Positions 18,461 through 27,430 of a stretch of 42,637 nt of DNA are shown here, piece after piece (the stretch's first letter is position 1; each line of letters starts with the position of its first letter). The notes under the pieces are model-generated. The model was not told where the DNA came from. It made no database searches and saw only the letters and a list, made by a program, of their open reading frames with translations. Source of the stretch: an uncultured Clostridium sp. (GTDB lineage: Bacteria; Bacillota; Clostridia; TANB77; CAG-508); contig USFW01000012.1 of NCBI GenBank assembly GCA_900553985.1, positions 1-42,637 of the forward strand. The letters are read 5' to 3'. Position numbers and translations under genes: made by a program.

Positions 18461-18494
18461 AAAAAATCCACTATAATAAAAAGGTGGATTTTTT
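18461..18494 (+). terminator. Hairpin that is both terminator-like and covers the next ribosome binding site
   Basis: AAAAAATCCAC (18461-18471) pairs with GTGGATTTTTT (18484-18494), loop 12 nt. The right arm contains or abuts the AAGGTGG site of the following gene and ends directly before its ATG at 18495. Confidence 0.7.
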
Positions 18495-18833
18495 ATGTTT
18501 AATATTTGTAAAAAAATGTATAATAACTTAAGAATATATAGGAAAAAAATAAAAAACGAACAAAAAGAAAAATTGCAAAATTCAATAGATAATTTAATAA
18601 AAATCTTTCAAAAGAGCAATATAGAAGAATGGAGTTATCTTTTAGGAAATAGAAAAGAAATTATAAAGAGGAATTTTATAGCAGGAATAGCACGAGGTGT
18701 AGGAATAGGAATAGGAGTTACAATTATAACAGCTATTTTAATTATAATTTTACAGAAAATTGTAACTTTAAATATACCAATTATTGGAGAATATATTTCT
18801 GATATTATTGATATTGTGCAAAAGTCAAGATGA
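18495..18833 (+). CDS. DUF5665 small membrane protein
   Basis: 112 residues. A charged N-terminal half is followed by the DUF5665-like segment: RNFIAGIARGVGIGIGVTI, one long hydrophobic helix, then LNIPIIGEYISDIIDIVQ. The family is common in spore-forming Bacillota and has no assigned function. The start ATG comes immediately after the hairpin that overlaps its ribosome binding site, so translation may depend on RNA folding. The stop is TGA, which shows that TGA is a normal stop here. Confidence 0.75.
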   Translation: MFNICKKMYNNLRIYRKKIKNEQKEKLQNSIDNLIKIFQKSNIEEWSYLLGNRKEIIKRNFIAGIARGVGIGIGVTIITAILIIILQKIVTLNIPIIGEYISDIIDIVQKSR

Positions 18834-18957
18834 AAGAAAAATGAAATATTAAGAATAGATAATATTTTATAGAATAAATAAAACAAATCTAATTAAAATA
18901 ATCTAAAATCTAAAACAAATATAATCATAAGATAATCATAATAAAATATATTGGTAT

Positions 18958-19005
18958 AAAGGCTTATGTGAGTAAAATATTGAGATAACAAATGTAAGCT
19001 TTTTA
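18958..19005 (+). terminator. Weak hairpin with T run upstream of dipicolinate synthase
   Basis: AAAGGCTTA near 18958 can pair with TAAGCTTT near 18995, followed by TTTT. One pair is a wobble and the loop is long (about 28 nt), so this is tentative. The rest of the 18834-19030 gap is AT-rich without a gene. Confidence 0.35.
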
Positions 19006-19030
19006 ATTAAGTAAGAAAGGAAAAAGATTT

Positions 19031-19904
19031 ATGAAGTTTTGTTTTATAGGAGGAGATTTTAGAAATATTGAATTAGCAAAAATGCTTGCAAAAGATGGAA
19101 TGTTAGTATATACTTATGGCTTAGAAAGAGGATTTTTGGAAAAAGATTTTAACCAACAAATTATACAATGTGAAAAATTAGACCAAGGAATAAATAAAGC
19201 AGAAATAATAATCACAGCTTTACCTTTTTCAAAAGATGATAAGAACATTAATACACCACTTTCAGAAGAAAAATTAGAAATAGAAGAAATAATAAATAAA
19301 ATAAAAAGAAAAATAATTTTTACGGGTAATATTTCAAAAGAAATTAAAGAAAAATTTGATAAAGAAAATATAAAATTTTTTGACATACTAAAAAATGAGG
19401 AATTTTCAATATTAAACACAGTACCAACAGCAGAAGCAACAATAAAGATTATTATTGAAAACACTAAAAATATAATACAAAATTCAAGATGTCTAATTAT
19501 GGGATTTGGAAGAATAGGAAAAATATTATCATATAAAATGCAATCTTTAAGTTTAAAAACAACAGTTATACCAACAAATAGTATAGAAGAGGCATGGGGA
19601 AAAGCATATGGATATGAAATAAAAACCTTTGAAAATATTAAAGATAAAAAAGAAATATTAAGAAAATATGATATAATAATTAATACTATACCAAAAATAA
19701 TACTAAAAGAAGAGGAATTAAAAAATATTAGAAAAGATACATTAATAATTGATTTAGCATCAAAACCATTTGGTATAGATAGAAAATTTATGCAAAATGA
19801 AAAGATGAATTTTATTGAAGCTTTAGGACTACCTCGGAAAAATTGCACCAGTTACAGTTGCAAAAAATATAAAAGAAATAGTATTTAATGTTTTAAATAT
19901 ATAA
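19031..19904 (+). CDS. dpaA: Dipicolinate synthase subunit A, needs one +1 step
   Basis: 290 residues once one C is skipped at 19835 (segments 19031-19834 and 19836-19904). The N-terminal part (FIGGDFRNIELAKMLAKDG) and the Rossmann motif MGFGRIGKIL (about residues 158-167) fit SpoVFA/DpaA, which with subunit B makes dipicolinic acid in the mother cell during sporulation. After the step the C-terminus reads EALGLPGKIAPVTVAKNI, matching the conserved GLPG-APxTA end of the family. The triplet reading diverges right after GLP. Subunit B is not adjacent; uppP follows instead. Confidence 0.88.
19835..19838 (+). other. CGG +1 recoding site in dpaA (CCT CGG A)
   Basis: CGG in frame after CCT (Pro). 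Skipping the C gives GGA AAA ATT GCA CCA, restoring the conserved PGKIAP, and the frame runs 22 residues to a TAA at 19902. Triplet reading gives a Cys/Ser/Lys-rich end unlike the family. Confidence 0.82.
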
Positions 19905-19973
19905 ATAAAGAAATGTTACAATAATTTATTACTAAACTGTAATTTGTAACAAAAAATAAGAAGGGAGAAAAAT

Positions 19974-20819
19974 ATGTTTATAGAAATATTAAAAGCAATT
20001 TTATTTGGAGTTGTAGAAGGAATAACAGAATGGTTACCAATCAGTAGTACTGGACATCTAATATTATTACAACAATTTATGAAATTTGAACAAGTATCAC
20101 CAGAATTTTGGGAAATGTTTAAGGTTGTAATACAATTTGGAGCTATTTTAGCAGTAGTATTGATATACTGGAAAAAGATATGGCCAATTACTAAAAATAA
20201 AAGAGAAGGAATAAAATCAACAGGTTTTTTATCTCATTTCAATAAAAACACAATGGATTTATGGGGGAAAATTTTAGTTGCATGTGTACCAGCAGCTATA
20301 ATAGGATTAGCATTTGATGAATTTTTTGAAAAATTATTTTATAATCCAACATGTATAGCAATAGCATTGATTGTGTTTGGTATAGCATTTATAATTATTG
20401 AAAATTGGAATAAAAAAGGAAAAAAGAAAAGAGAAAAAAATTCAGAAATTACATATAAAGATGCTTTAATAATAGGAGTATTTCAATTATTAGCAGCAAT
20501 TTTTCCAGGAACATCACGTTCAGGAGCAACAATTATAGGTGGATTATTAATAGGTCTATCAAGAGAAAATGCAGCAGAATTTACTTTTTACTTAGCAATT
20601 CCAACTATGTTAGGAGCAAGTTTGTTAAAACTAGTTAAATTTGGTTTAGGATTTACAAGTATAGAATTAATAGTTCTTTTAGTAGGAATGTTTGTATCAT
20701 TTATAGTATCTATGTTTGTTATTAAATTCTTGATGAATTATATTAAGAAACATGACTTTAAAGTATTTGGATATTATAGAATTATTTTAGGAATAATTGT
20801 GCTAGCTGTTTTAAGCTAA
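19974..20819 (+). CDS. uppP: Undecaprenyl-diphosphatase
   Basis: A 281-residue polytopic membrane enzyme of the BacA/UppP type that recycles undecaprenyl diphosphate to the monophosphate. Both signatures are present: GVVEGITEWLPISSTGHLIL near the N-terminus and FPGTSRSGATI in the middle, carrying the Glu, Ser and Arg active-site residues. About eight hydrophobic segments. AGGGAG precedes ATG. It works on the lipid made by UppS upstream in this window. Confidence 0.96.
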   Translation: MFIEILKAILFGVVEGITEWLPISSTGHLILLQQFMKFEQVSPEFWEMFKVVIQFGAILAVVLIYWKKIWPITKNKREGIKSTGFLSHFNKNTMDLWGKILVACVPAAIIGLAFDEFFEKLFYNPTCIAIALIVFGIAFIIIENWNKKGKKKREKNSEITYKDALIIGVFQLLAAIFPGTSRSGATIIGGLLIGLSRENAAEFTFYLAIPTMLGASLLKLVKFGLGFTSIELIVLLVGMFVSFIVSMFVIKFLMNYIKKHDFKVFGYYRIILGIIVLAVLS

Positions 20820-20830
20820 TAGTATAAAAA

Positions 20831-20874
20831 AATAGACTGTTTACAAGTTACAAGTAAGCAGTCTATTAATTTTT
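20831..20874. terminator. Bidirectional terminator between uppP and the minus-strand gene
   Basis: AATAGACTGTTTAC (20831-20844) pairs with GTAAGCAGTCTATT (20854-20867) with one wobble, followed by T-rich sequence on the plus strand and preceded by A-rich sequence for the minus strand. Confidence 0.8.
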
Positions 20875-21111
20875 TTATTCAATTTTTTGATCTCTTCTAC
20901 TAGAAGAATTATTACACATCTTTTCATATTCCTTGCATTTAATTTTATAATCCATTTGCATACATAAATACTTATAATATGTATATGCCTGTTCATATTG
21001 GATAATTGGATTAAACATAGGGTCTTTATACATATCGTTCATATCAGGTGAAATTCCAAAATCCATATATGGAGGGTAATTAGGATTAAAATTATTATAG
21101 TCTTTTTCCAA
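20875..21111 (-). CDS. Small Tyr/Met/Asn-rich protein of unknown function
   Basis: 78 residues, start TTG with GGAG 8 nt upstream on the minus strand. The first half is rich in Asn, Pro, Tyr, Met and Asp (NPNYPPYMDFG). The second half is helical with Tyr and Cys (YTYYKYLCMQMDYKIKCKEYEKMC). No membrane segment or signal is seen. The Tyr-rich composition and the place next to ylbJ suggest, but do not show, a spore-coat role. Confidence 0.6.
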   Translation of the reverse strand: MEKDYNNFNPNYPPYMDFGISPDMNDMYKDPMFNPIIQYEQAYTYYKYLCMQMDYKIKCKEYEKMCNNSSSRRDQKIE

Positions 21112-21228
21112 TTTATCATCTCCTATCTTTATAAATGAATAATAATCAATAGATATTTTTCATTTATTATAATTTTTATATTATTTCCATATACAACTAA
21201 AATATATTAGCAATAAATTAAATTATTC

Positions 21229-22287
21229 TTATAAATCAAAATAAAAAATAGGAATAGTATTCATTAATATAAAAGTATATAAAGCAGCAAATAAGCCATG
21301 AAGAATTTTGCCATATATATATGGTTTAATTGATAAATCAGTTTTGGAAGTTATGCTAAATACTTGTAGAAGAACAGAGATTCCACCAAAACCAAGTAAA
21401 AATGCAGTTATTATAATATTTATAGATAATTTTTTAAAAACGATATTTGAAATGATATTTATTCCATTAGTTATTTCTAATAAACCAGTAAAAATACCAG
21501 ATATAAAGCTAGTATCTATATTTAAAAAGTTGCATAATGGTGTAAATATAAGTTCTAACATTTCTAGCAAATGGCTTGATTTAAGAATTGATATAATACT
21601 AGAAAATATAACAACAAATCCTCCAATAATTAAAATGGTAGAGATACTACTTGTTATACTTTCAGATAAGATTTCTCCTAAATTAGAAAAAGTAGCATAA
21701 TTTTTTTTAGATTTTGTAGCTATAGAAGTTGTACTTGAAACATATTTAGAAGAAACTGAATTTCTTTTCCAAAACTTAAATATGAATCCAACCGTTATAC
21801 ATGCTAATATATGAGTAATAAATAATAGTATACCAATAGTCGTATTTCTATAAAGTAATATTCCAACTGTTCCTATTATAAAAAGAGGACCAGAATTATT
21901 TGTAAAACTTAGTAATCTTTCACATTCTTCTTTTGTGCAAATATTATTTTTTCTAAAATTTGAGGCGATTTTTGCGCCAACAGGATATCCACTTATAATT
22001 CCCATTATAAAAGCAAAAGCGCCTTCACCTCTGATATTAAAAAGAGGTTTCATAAAATTATTTAAGATATTTCCTAATTTATTAATTATATTTGTATGCA
22101 TAAGAAGTTCTGTTGCAACAAAAAAAGGAAATAAAGAGGGAACAACAGAATTAGCCCAGAGAGAAAGACCAGATTTTATGGCAGGTAAGTTACTTTTTGA
22201 GAAGATTAAGAGACAAAAAGTAAATAGTAAAAAGATTATTGGTAGTAAATTTCGTTTAAGTTTTAGTACATAGAAATTAGTTTTCAA
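21229..22287 (-). CDS. ylbJ: Sporulation integral membrane protein YlbJ
   Basis: 352 residues. I choose the TTG at 22287-22285 because GGAGG lies 7 nt before it; the longer frame would include that site. About eight membrane segments. SLWANSVVPSLFPFFVATELL, MGIISGYPVGAK, ECERLLSFTNNSGPLFIIGTVG and LLGFGGISVLLQV are YlbJ landmarks, in the nucleoside-transporter/Gate fold superfamily. It is a sporulation gene in B. subtilis. It probably precedes the small Tyr-rich gene in the same minus-strand transcript (117 nt gap). Confidence 0.93.
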   Translation of the reverse strand: MKTNFYVLKLKRNLLPIIFLLFTFCLLIFSKSNLPAIKSGLSLWANSVVPSLFPFFVATELLMHTNIINKLGNILNNFMKPLFNIRGEGAFAFIMGIISGYPVGAKIASNFRKNNICTKEECERLLSFTNNSGPLFIIGTVGILLYRNTTIGILLFITHILACITVGFIFKFWKRNSVSSKYVSSTTSIATKSKKNYATFSNLGEILSESITSSISTILIIGGFVVIFSSIISILKSSHLLEMLELIFTPLCNFLNIDTSFISGIFTGLLEITNGINIISNIVFKKLSINIIITAFLLGFGGISVLLQVFSITSKTDLSIKPYIYGKILHGLFAALYTFILMNTIPIFYFDL

Positions 22288-22448
22288 GGTAATACCTCCT
22301 ATGAATAATTTATATATGAACAATTTATTCAATTGAAAAATATATATGATAAAAACAGTAGATAGTATTATATATTGAAATGATTAAATTTTTTTAATAA
22401 GGGAAGAATAAAAGTATAACAATAATTAAAAATTTTCCATTTTTTAAC

Positions 22449-22477
22449 TTGCACAGATATAGTGCTTTTAGTATAAT
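22449..22477 (+). promoter_or_regulatory. Promoter of the prepilin/LRR gene
   Basis: TTGCAC (22449-22454) and TATAAT (22472-22477), spacer 17 nt, leaving a leader of about 130 nt. The rest of the 22288-22617 gap is AT-rich, with no other element seen. Confidence 0.65.
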
Positions 22478-22617
22478 ATTTTTATATGCAAATATAACTT
22501 AAGAACATGTGATTTATGCTTTGAAATAGTGATTAAAAAATGATAATAAACCAAGATTATGAGAGAAAATTGAAAAAATGTAAATAACATATAATCTATG
22601 AAGGAGAGAAAAAACAA

Positions 22618-24762
22618 ATGATAACTAAAAATATAAAAATTAACTTAAAAAAAGAAAAAGGGATAACATTAATAGCATTAGTAATAACAATTATTGTACT
22701 ATTAATTTTAGCTGGGGTAAGCATTACAATGTTGACAGGAGATAATGGAATATTAACTCAAGTAGGTAGGACAAAAATAGAAACAGCACTAGGAACAGCA
22801 AAAGAACAACTAAGAATATATCAGGAAGAAAAAAGATTTGATGAAAAAGAACTAACACCTGAAACATTGTTAGCAGAAGGAAAAGTATCAAGAACAATCC
22901 AGAAAGGTGAAAATGATAAATACTACATGTATTATGCATTAAAAGAAAAATCATTTGAAGGAATGCAAGGATTAGGAAAGGGAAACTTAACTAATTTAAA
23001 AGATATATTTTTAATAGATGACGATTTAAATGTAAAATATATAGCAAGTAATGGAAAAGAATATGGAGATAATATAAATAATAAGATATTAGAAGATGAA
23101 ACAGAAATAAGATTTAGTAATAAAGCATTTAGTGAATATATATCAAAAATATCAGGTATATCGGAAGAAAAAATGAAATTCAAGTGGATGAAAAATCAAA
23201 CCAATTTAAGCATATCAGATTCAGAAATTGATAGCTTACAAGATTTAATATTTTTTCCGAACTTAGAAAAATTATCATTGGAAAATATGACATTATACAA
23301 TTTGGAAGGAATAGAAAATTGTATTAAAATTCAAAAATTTTATACAACTTCTACAGAGATCAAAGATTATAGAAAGTTATCTAAATTGCCAGTACTAAAT
23401 GTCTTCAGTGTTTTGTATGGCAAAAATGTGAACTTGAATAATGTAATAGATTCATTAAAAACAGCTAAAAATCTTGAATATTTTAGTATAAACGTAACAC
23501 CATTAGAAACAAAAAGTATGAAAAAAATAGGTGAATTAAGTAATAATCTGAAATCTATTTATTTAAGGGCAACGAATAATATAGAAAAAATTGAGGGACT
23601 AGAAAATAAAATAAACTTAATAGAATTAAATTTACAAGGAAATAAAATATCAAATATAGAAGGATTGGAAAAATGTACTAAATTGAAGCATTTAAATTTG
23701 GAAGATAATAAAATAAGTAAAATAGATAATATAGAAAATTTAGAAAATTTAACAGAACTAATATTAGGTCGAAATCAATTAGTTGATATATTAAATGCAG
23801 ATAAAAATATAAATCTCATAAAATTAGATTTAACAAAAAATCCTAATATAAAATCCAATAGAAACGAATATAAAAAAGAAGAAATTGAAAGATTAGATAA
23901 AATACAAGAAATAATAACAGTTAGAAATGGGAAGATATATATTAATCCCGAACAATTAAAATTATTTAAAGGATATAAATATTTGAATTTGGGAAATTCT
24001 GATATATCAACATTAGAGTGTCTAGAAGGTCAGACGGAATTAGAATCATTATCTTTATATATGTGTAAAAATATAACATTAGCAGACCAAAAATCACAAG
24101 AAATATTGAAAGAAATGAAGAAACTTAAAGAATTAGAGTTGACGGGGAGCAATGTGGAAAATATTAGTGCTATTAATGAACTTAGAAATTTAACAAGTTT
24201 GCAATTAAGTTATCAAAAGAAAAATGATTTATCAAAAATAGAAGATATTATATCAAACTTAACTGTATTAAAAGTATCAACTGAAAGTTTAAAAACAATT
24301 ACTAATTGTAATGTAAATAAAATAACAAAATTAAATCTTCCAAACAGTAATTTAAGTGAATTACCTGATATAACTAAATTTTCAGAATTGATAGAAATAA
24401 ATTTAAAAAATAATCCACAAATATCTAATTTTGAAATTTTAGAATTATGTAGTAGCTTAAAAAAATTAGTATTGTCTTATAATGATTTACATGGAAAAAT
24501 AATAAATTTTTATGAATTAACGAATTTAACTAATCTTGATTTAAGTAATAATACATTATGGAGTGAAGATTTAGAAAATTTAAAAGCACTAAAAAACAAT
24601 ACAAATTTAACAATAAATTTATCAAATAATGCAATAATAGATGCAACAGCATTGCTAGAATTAAATCCAAACACTAAAATAAATTTAACAGGAAATATAA
24701 ACTTATCACAAGAATCGAAAGATAAATTAAAATCAAGATTTGCAAATAATGTAACTTTTTAA
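22618..24762 (+). CDS. Prepilin-leader leucine-rich repeat surface protein
   Basis: 714 residues. The first 45 carry a type IV pilin-like leader: a Lys-rich stretch, then KGITLIALVITIIVLLILAG. Processing after Gly would fit a prepilin peptidase, but the Glu usually found at +5 of mature pilins is missing. After a pilin-like helical and linker segment (about 45-190), residues about 200-700 are leucine-rich repeats of the SDS22/internalin type (LIELNLQGNKISNIEGLEKC, LKHLNLEDNKISKIDNIENL and others). It is probably displayed on the cell surface and binds protein or glycan. AAGGAGAG precedes ATG. No pilus assembly genes are nearby. Confidence 0.85.
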   Translation: MITKNIKINLKKEKGITLIALVITIIVLLILAGVSITMLTGDNGILTQVGRTKIETALGTAKEQLRIYQEEKRFDEKELTPETLLAEGKVSRTIQKGENDKYYMYYALKEKSFEGMQGLGKGNLTNLKDIFLIDDDLNVKYIASNGKEYGDNINNKILEDETEIRFSNKAFSEYISKISGISEEKMKFKWMKNQTNLSISDSEIDSLQDLIFFPNLEKLSLENMTLYNLEGIENCIKIQKFYTTSTEIKDYRKLSKLPVLNVFSVLYGKNVNLNNVIDSLKTAKNLEYFSINVTPLETKSMKKIGELSNNLKSIYLRATNNIEKIEGLENKINLIELNLQGNKISNIEGLEKCTKLKHLNLEDNKISKIDNIENLENLTELILGRNQLVDILNADKNINLIKLDLTKNPNIKSNRNEYKKEEIERLDKIQEIITVRNGKIYINPEQLKLFKGYKYLNLGNSDISTLECLEGQTELESLSLYMCKNITLADQKSQEILKEMKKLKELELTGSNVENISAINELRNLTSLQLSYQKKNDLSKIEDIISNLTVLKVSTESLKTITNCNVNKITKLNLPNSNLSELPDITKFSELIEINLKNNPQISNFEILELCSSLKKLVLSYNDLHGKIINFYELTNLTNLDLSNNTLWSEDLENLKALKNNTNLTINLSNNAIIDATALLELNPNTKINLTGNINLSQESKDKLKSRFANNVTF

Positions 24763-24857
24763 TTTTAGTAACTTTTCTTATTAAAACAAAAAATGAATAA
24801 AAACCAACAAAAATGCACATACCTAAAATAACAAACAAAGAAAGGTAAGTGTATCAT

Positions 24858-25043
24858 ATGGATAAAAACAAAGAAATAATAAAAAATGAAGTAGGAGAAG
24901 ATGCAACCAAATACGGTGAATTTGTATCTTCTTATTTTGCATGGATTTCATTACCAAACCAAAAAGAAAGAGCAGAAGAATTAGCAAATATGACAAAAAA
25001 CAAAGAAAAAGATAGAAATAGTAAGAAAAATAATCAAAAATAG
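24858..25043 (+). CDS. Small charged protein of unknown function
   Basis: 61 residues from ATG 24858 (AAAGG 12 nt upstream; a GTG at 24849 is too close to it). The centre reads DATKYGEFVSSYFAWISLPNQKERAEELANM; the end is Lys/Asn-rich. No membrane segment or known motif. It lies directly upstream of the ctsR promoter. I do not recognise it. Confidence 0.55.
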   Translation: MDKNKEIIKNEVGEDATKYGEFVSSYFAWISLPNQKERAEELANMTKNKEKDRNSKKNNQK

Positions 25044-25076
25044 TTAAAAATACTCCCTAAAAGGTAAAAAAATATA

Positions 25077-25104
25077 TTGAAAATATAAAAGAAGGGAGTA
25101 TAAT
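25077..25104 (+). promoter_or_regulatory. Promoter of the ctsR operon
   Basis: TTGAAA (25077-25082) and TATAAT (25099-25104), spacer 16 nt. The CtsR boxes begin 10 nt after the -10, around the transcription start. Confidence 0.7.
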
Positions 25105-25113
25105 ATTAATATA

Positions 25114-25136
25114 GGTCAAAGAAAGTCAAGGTCAAA
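25114..25136 (+). promoter_or_regulatory. CtsR operator
   Basis: GGTCAAA (25114-25120), GAA, AGTCAAG (25124-25130): the tandem heptamer of CtsR sites (GGTCAAANANGGTCAAA) with two deviations in the second half. A third copy, GGTCAAA, overlaps at 25130-25136. This places the operon under negative autoregulation by CtsR. Confidence 0.85.
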
Positions 25137-25221
25137 ACAAAATAAAACTTAAAGCTAGAATTAAAAACAAAATAAAAATTAGATAAAAAAGTAAAATAAA
25201 AAGACAAAGGAGGCAAATCTA

Positions 25222-25668
25222 ATGAGAATGTCAGATTTAATAGAAGAATTTATAAAAGAATTATTTGATGAAGATAATCAACTAGTAGAAATTCAAAGAA
25301 ATGAACTAGCAGAACAATTTAACTGTGTTCCGTCTCAAATAAATTATGTCATTTCAACAAGATTTAAACCATCACAAGGATATTATGTAGAAAGCAGAAG
25401 AGGTGGTGGAGGTCATATAACAATAAAAAAAGTAAACAACACAAAATCAGATTATTTTATGCATATAATAAAAAACATAGGAGACGAAATGACATCAAAT
25501 GATGTTGATATTTTGATTAGTGATTTTTTGACATATGACCTTATTACAAAAAAAGAAGCAAAGCTATTAAAAGTAGCTACAAGTGACAATGTTTTAGGAA
25601 TAGCAAAAGAAATAAAAGATAAATTACGAGCAAAAATATTTAAAAATATGTTATTAAATTTAGAATAA
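25222..25668 (+). CDS. ctsR: CtsR transcriptional repressor of class III heat-shock genes
   Basis: A 148-residue dimeric repressor. The N-terminal winged helix contains RNELAEQFNCVPSQINYVISTRF and the wing ESRRGGGGHI, whose Arg/Gly-rich tip inserts into the heptamer site and senses heat. The C-terminal helical domain is the McsB/McsA and ClpC interaction region. It is the first gene of the operon ctsR-mcsA-mcsB-clpC, 15 nt before mcsA. Confidence 0.97.
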   Translation: MRMSDLIEEFIKELFDEDNQLVEIQRNELAEQFNCVPSQINYVISTRFKPSQGYYVESRRGGGGHITIKKVNNTKSDYFMHIIKNIGDEMTSNDVDILISDFLTYDLITKKEAKLLKVATSDNVLGIAKEIKDKLRAKIFKNMLLNLE

Positions 25669-25682
25669 AGGAGGAATTTAAA

Positions 25683-26258
25683 ATGTTATGTGATAATTGT
25701 GGAAAAAAAGAAGCAAATGTAAAATACTCAGAAAATATTAACGGAGTAAAAAGAGAATTTAATTTATGTGAGGAATGTAGCAAAAAATTAGGAATAGGAG
25801 AAATTAATTTTAAAATGCCATTTGATTTTTCTAGTTTTTTTGGAGATTTTATGGAAGATTTTGCAACACCAGAATTTATGCCATTATTTAATGATATCAA
25901 AACTTTAAAATGTAACGAATGTGGATATACATTTGATGATATAGTAAATACAGGAAGATTAGGATGTGCAAATTGTTATGATGTATTTGAAGACAGATTA
26001 GACCCTATAATTAGAAAAATACAAAATAGTAATAGACATACAGGAAGAATTGGAAAAATTTTAGACAGTAAAATAGAAAAAAGACAAGAAAAAACTGACA
26101 ACAAAAAGGTAGAAAATAAAGAAGAAATGCCAAACAAAGAGAATAACGAACTAGAAAATTTGCAATTAGAATTAAAAGCAGCAATAAAAGATGAAAGATA
26201 TGAAGAAGCAGCAAAAATCAGAGATAGGATAAAAGAAATAGAAAAAAATCAAGATTAA
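25683..26258 (+). CDS. mcsA: McsA, activator of the McsB arginine kinase
   Basis: 191 residues. Four CxxC pairs are visible: CDNC (residues 4-7), CEEC, CNEC and CANC, forming two zinc-binding knuckles typical of McsA. The C-terminal UVR motif (LELKAAIKDERYEEAAKIRDRI) contacts the kinase and ClpC. It modulates McsB and CtsR under heat and redox stress. AAGGAGG precedes ATG and the gene is 24 nt upstream of mcsB. Confidence 0.95.
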   Translation: MLCDNCGKKEANVKYSENINGVKREFNLCEECSKKLGIGEINFKMPFDFSSFFGDFMEDFATPEFMPLFNDIKTLKCNECGYTFDDIVNTGRLGCANCYDVFEDRLDPIIRKIQNSNRHTGRIGKILDSKIEKRQEKTDNKKVENKEEMPNKENNELENLQLELKAAIKDERYEEAAKIRDRIKEIEKNQD

Positions 26259-26282
26259 ATTTGTAATGAAAGAAGGGAAATT

Positions 26283-27293
26283 ATGAACTGGTATTTACAA
26301 AGTGGAAAAGAGTCTGATGTGGCTATTAGTACAAGAATAAGATTTTCAAGAAATATTAATGGATATAGTTTTAATCTATCTAGTGAAGAACTAGAAAATT
26401 TAGAAAATAAAATAAAAGAAAGTATATACGAAATAGGATATGGATTAAAATATTTAAAAATAAAAGATATGGATGAGATAACAAAAATTAGTCTATTAGA
26501 AAAAAATCTTGTAACAGAAGAATTTTTAAATAAAAATCAAGATAAAAAAAGTATATTAATAAATGATGAAGAAAATATTTGTATAATGATAGGAGAAGAA
26601 GACCATCTAAAAATACAAGTATATAGTGCAGGATTAGAATTAGAAAATACATTAAACTTAGCAGTAGAATTAGATAAAAAAATAGAAGAAGTTTTGGGAT
26701 ATTGTGTAAGTAAAAAATATGGATATTTAACATCATATCCAAGTAATTTAGGTACAGGATTAAAAGCTTCTGTAATGTTACATTTGCCAGCATTACAAAA
26801 AACAAATAACATTAAAAAAGTGTTACAAGTAATAAGTAATTTTGGAGTTGAAATAAAAGGAATCTCAAGTAAAGAAGGGAATTTGATAGGTGACATATAT
26901 CAAATTTCTAATAAACAAACTTTAGGTCTTACAGAAGAAGAAATAGTAAAAAATATAAAAGTAATAGCTGAAAAAATAATAAAAAATGAAAGACAAGCAA
27001 GAAAATATTTAGCAAATGAAGGAATTGACTTAGAAGATGAAATATATAGAAGTTTTGGAATATTAACTAATTGTAAAAAAATCACAGAAGAAGAAACTTT
27101 AGAATTGCTTTCAAATATAAAGTTAGGAGTAGATTTAGGAATTTTAAAAGAAGTTACAGATTTACAAGTTCAAAGCTTATATTTATATGCTAAACCAGCG
27201 AATATGCAAAAAAGATTAGGAGAAACTTTAGGAAAAATTGAACAAGAAGTGAAAAGAGCTGAAATCATAAAACAAATTTTTAAGGAAAAGTAA
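26283..27293 (+). CDS. mcsB: McsB protein arginine kinase
   Basis: 336 residues of the phosphagen-kinase fold. It starts WYLQSGKESDVAISTRIRFSRN, carrying the ATP-binding Arg residues. SAGLELENTLNLAVELDKKIE is in the middle, followed by GTGLKASVMLHLPAL and KGISSKEGNLIGDIYQISN with the flexible loop. It phosphorylates arginine residues on proteins, marking them for ClpCP, and inactivates CtsR. Slightly shorter than B. subtilis McsB (363). Confidence 0.96.
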   Translation: MNWYLQSGKESDVAISTRIRFSRNINGYSFNLSSEELENLENKIKESIYEIGYGLKYLKIKDMDEITKISLLEKNLVTEEFLNKNQDKKSILINDEENICIMIGEEDHLKIQVYSAGLELENTLNLAVELDKKIEEVLGYCVSKKYGYLTSYPSNLGTGLKASVMLHLPALQKTNNIKKVLQVISNFGVEIKGISSKEGNLIGDIYQISNKQTLGLTEEEIVKNIKVIAEKIIKNERQARKYLANEGIDLEDEIYRSFGILTNCKKITEEETLELLSNIKLGVDLGILKEVTDLQVQSLYLYAKPANMQKRLGETLGKIEQEVKRAEIIKQIFKEK

Positions 27294-27430
27294 AGCCACA
27301 TAAAAGCAGATGGTTTTCCTAATGATTCTTTTGATTTATTGTTAATACAATTACTCCAACAGAAAAAATATTGTAAAGCAAATAAAAATTGAAAATAAAA
27401 AATAAAAATAAAGAAAGGAAGGTACAAGAC

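Noticed and set aside
19114..19848. 244-codon open frame on the minus strand opposite dipicolinate synthase A
   Set aside because: Low-complexity Phe/Ile/Ser-rich translation opposite a recognisable conserved gene; no start signal.
21308..21700. Plus-strand open frame opposite ylbJ
   Set aside because: It is antisense to a clear membrane protein gene, with no start signal or family match.
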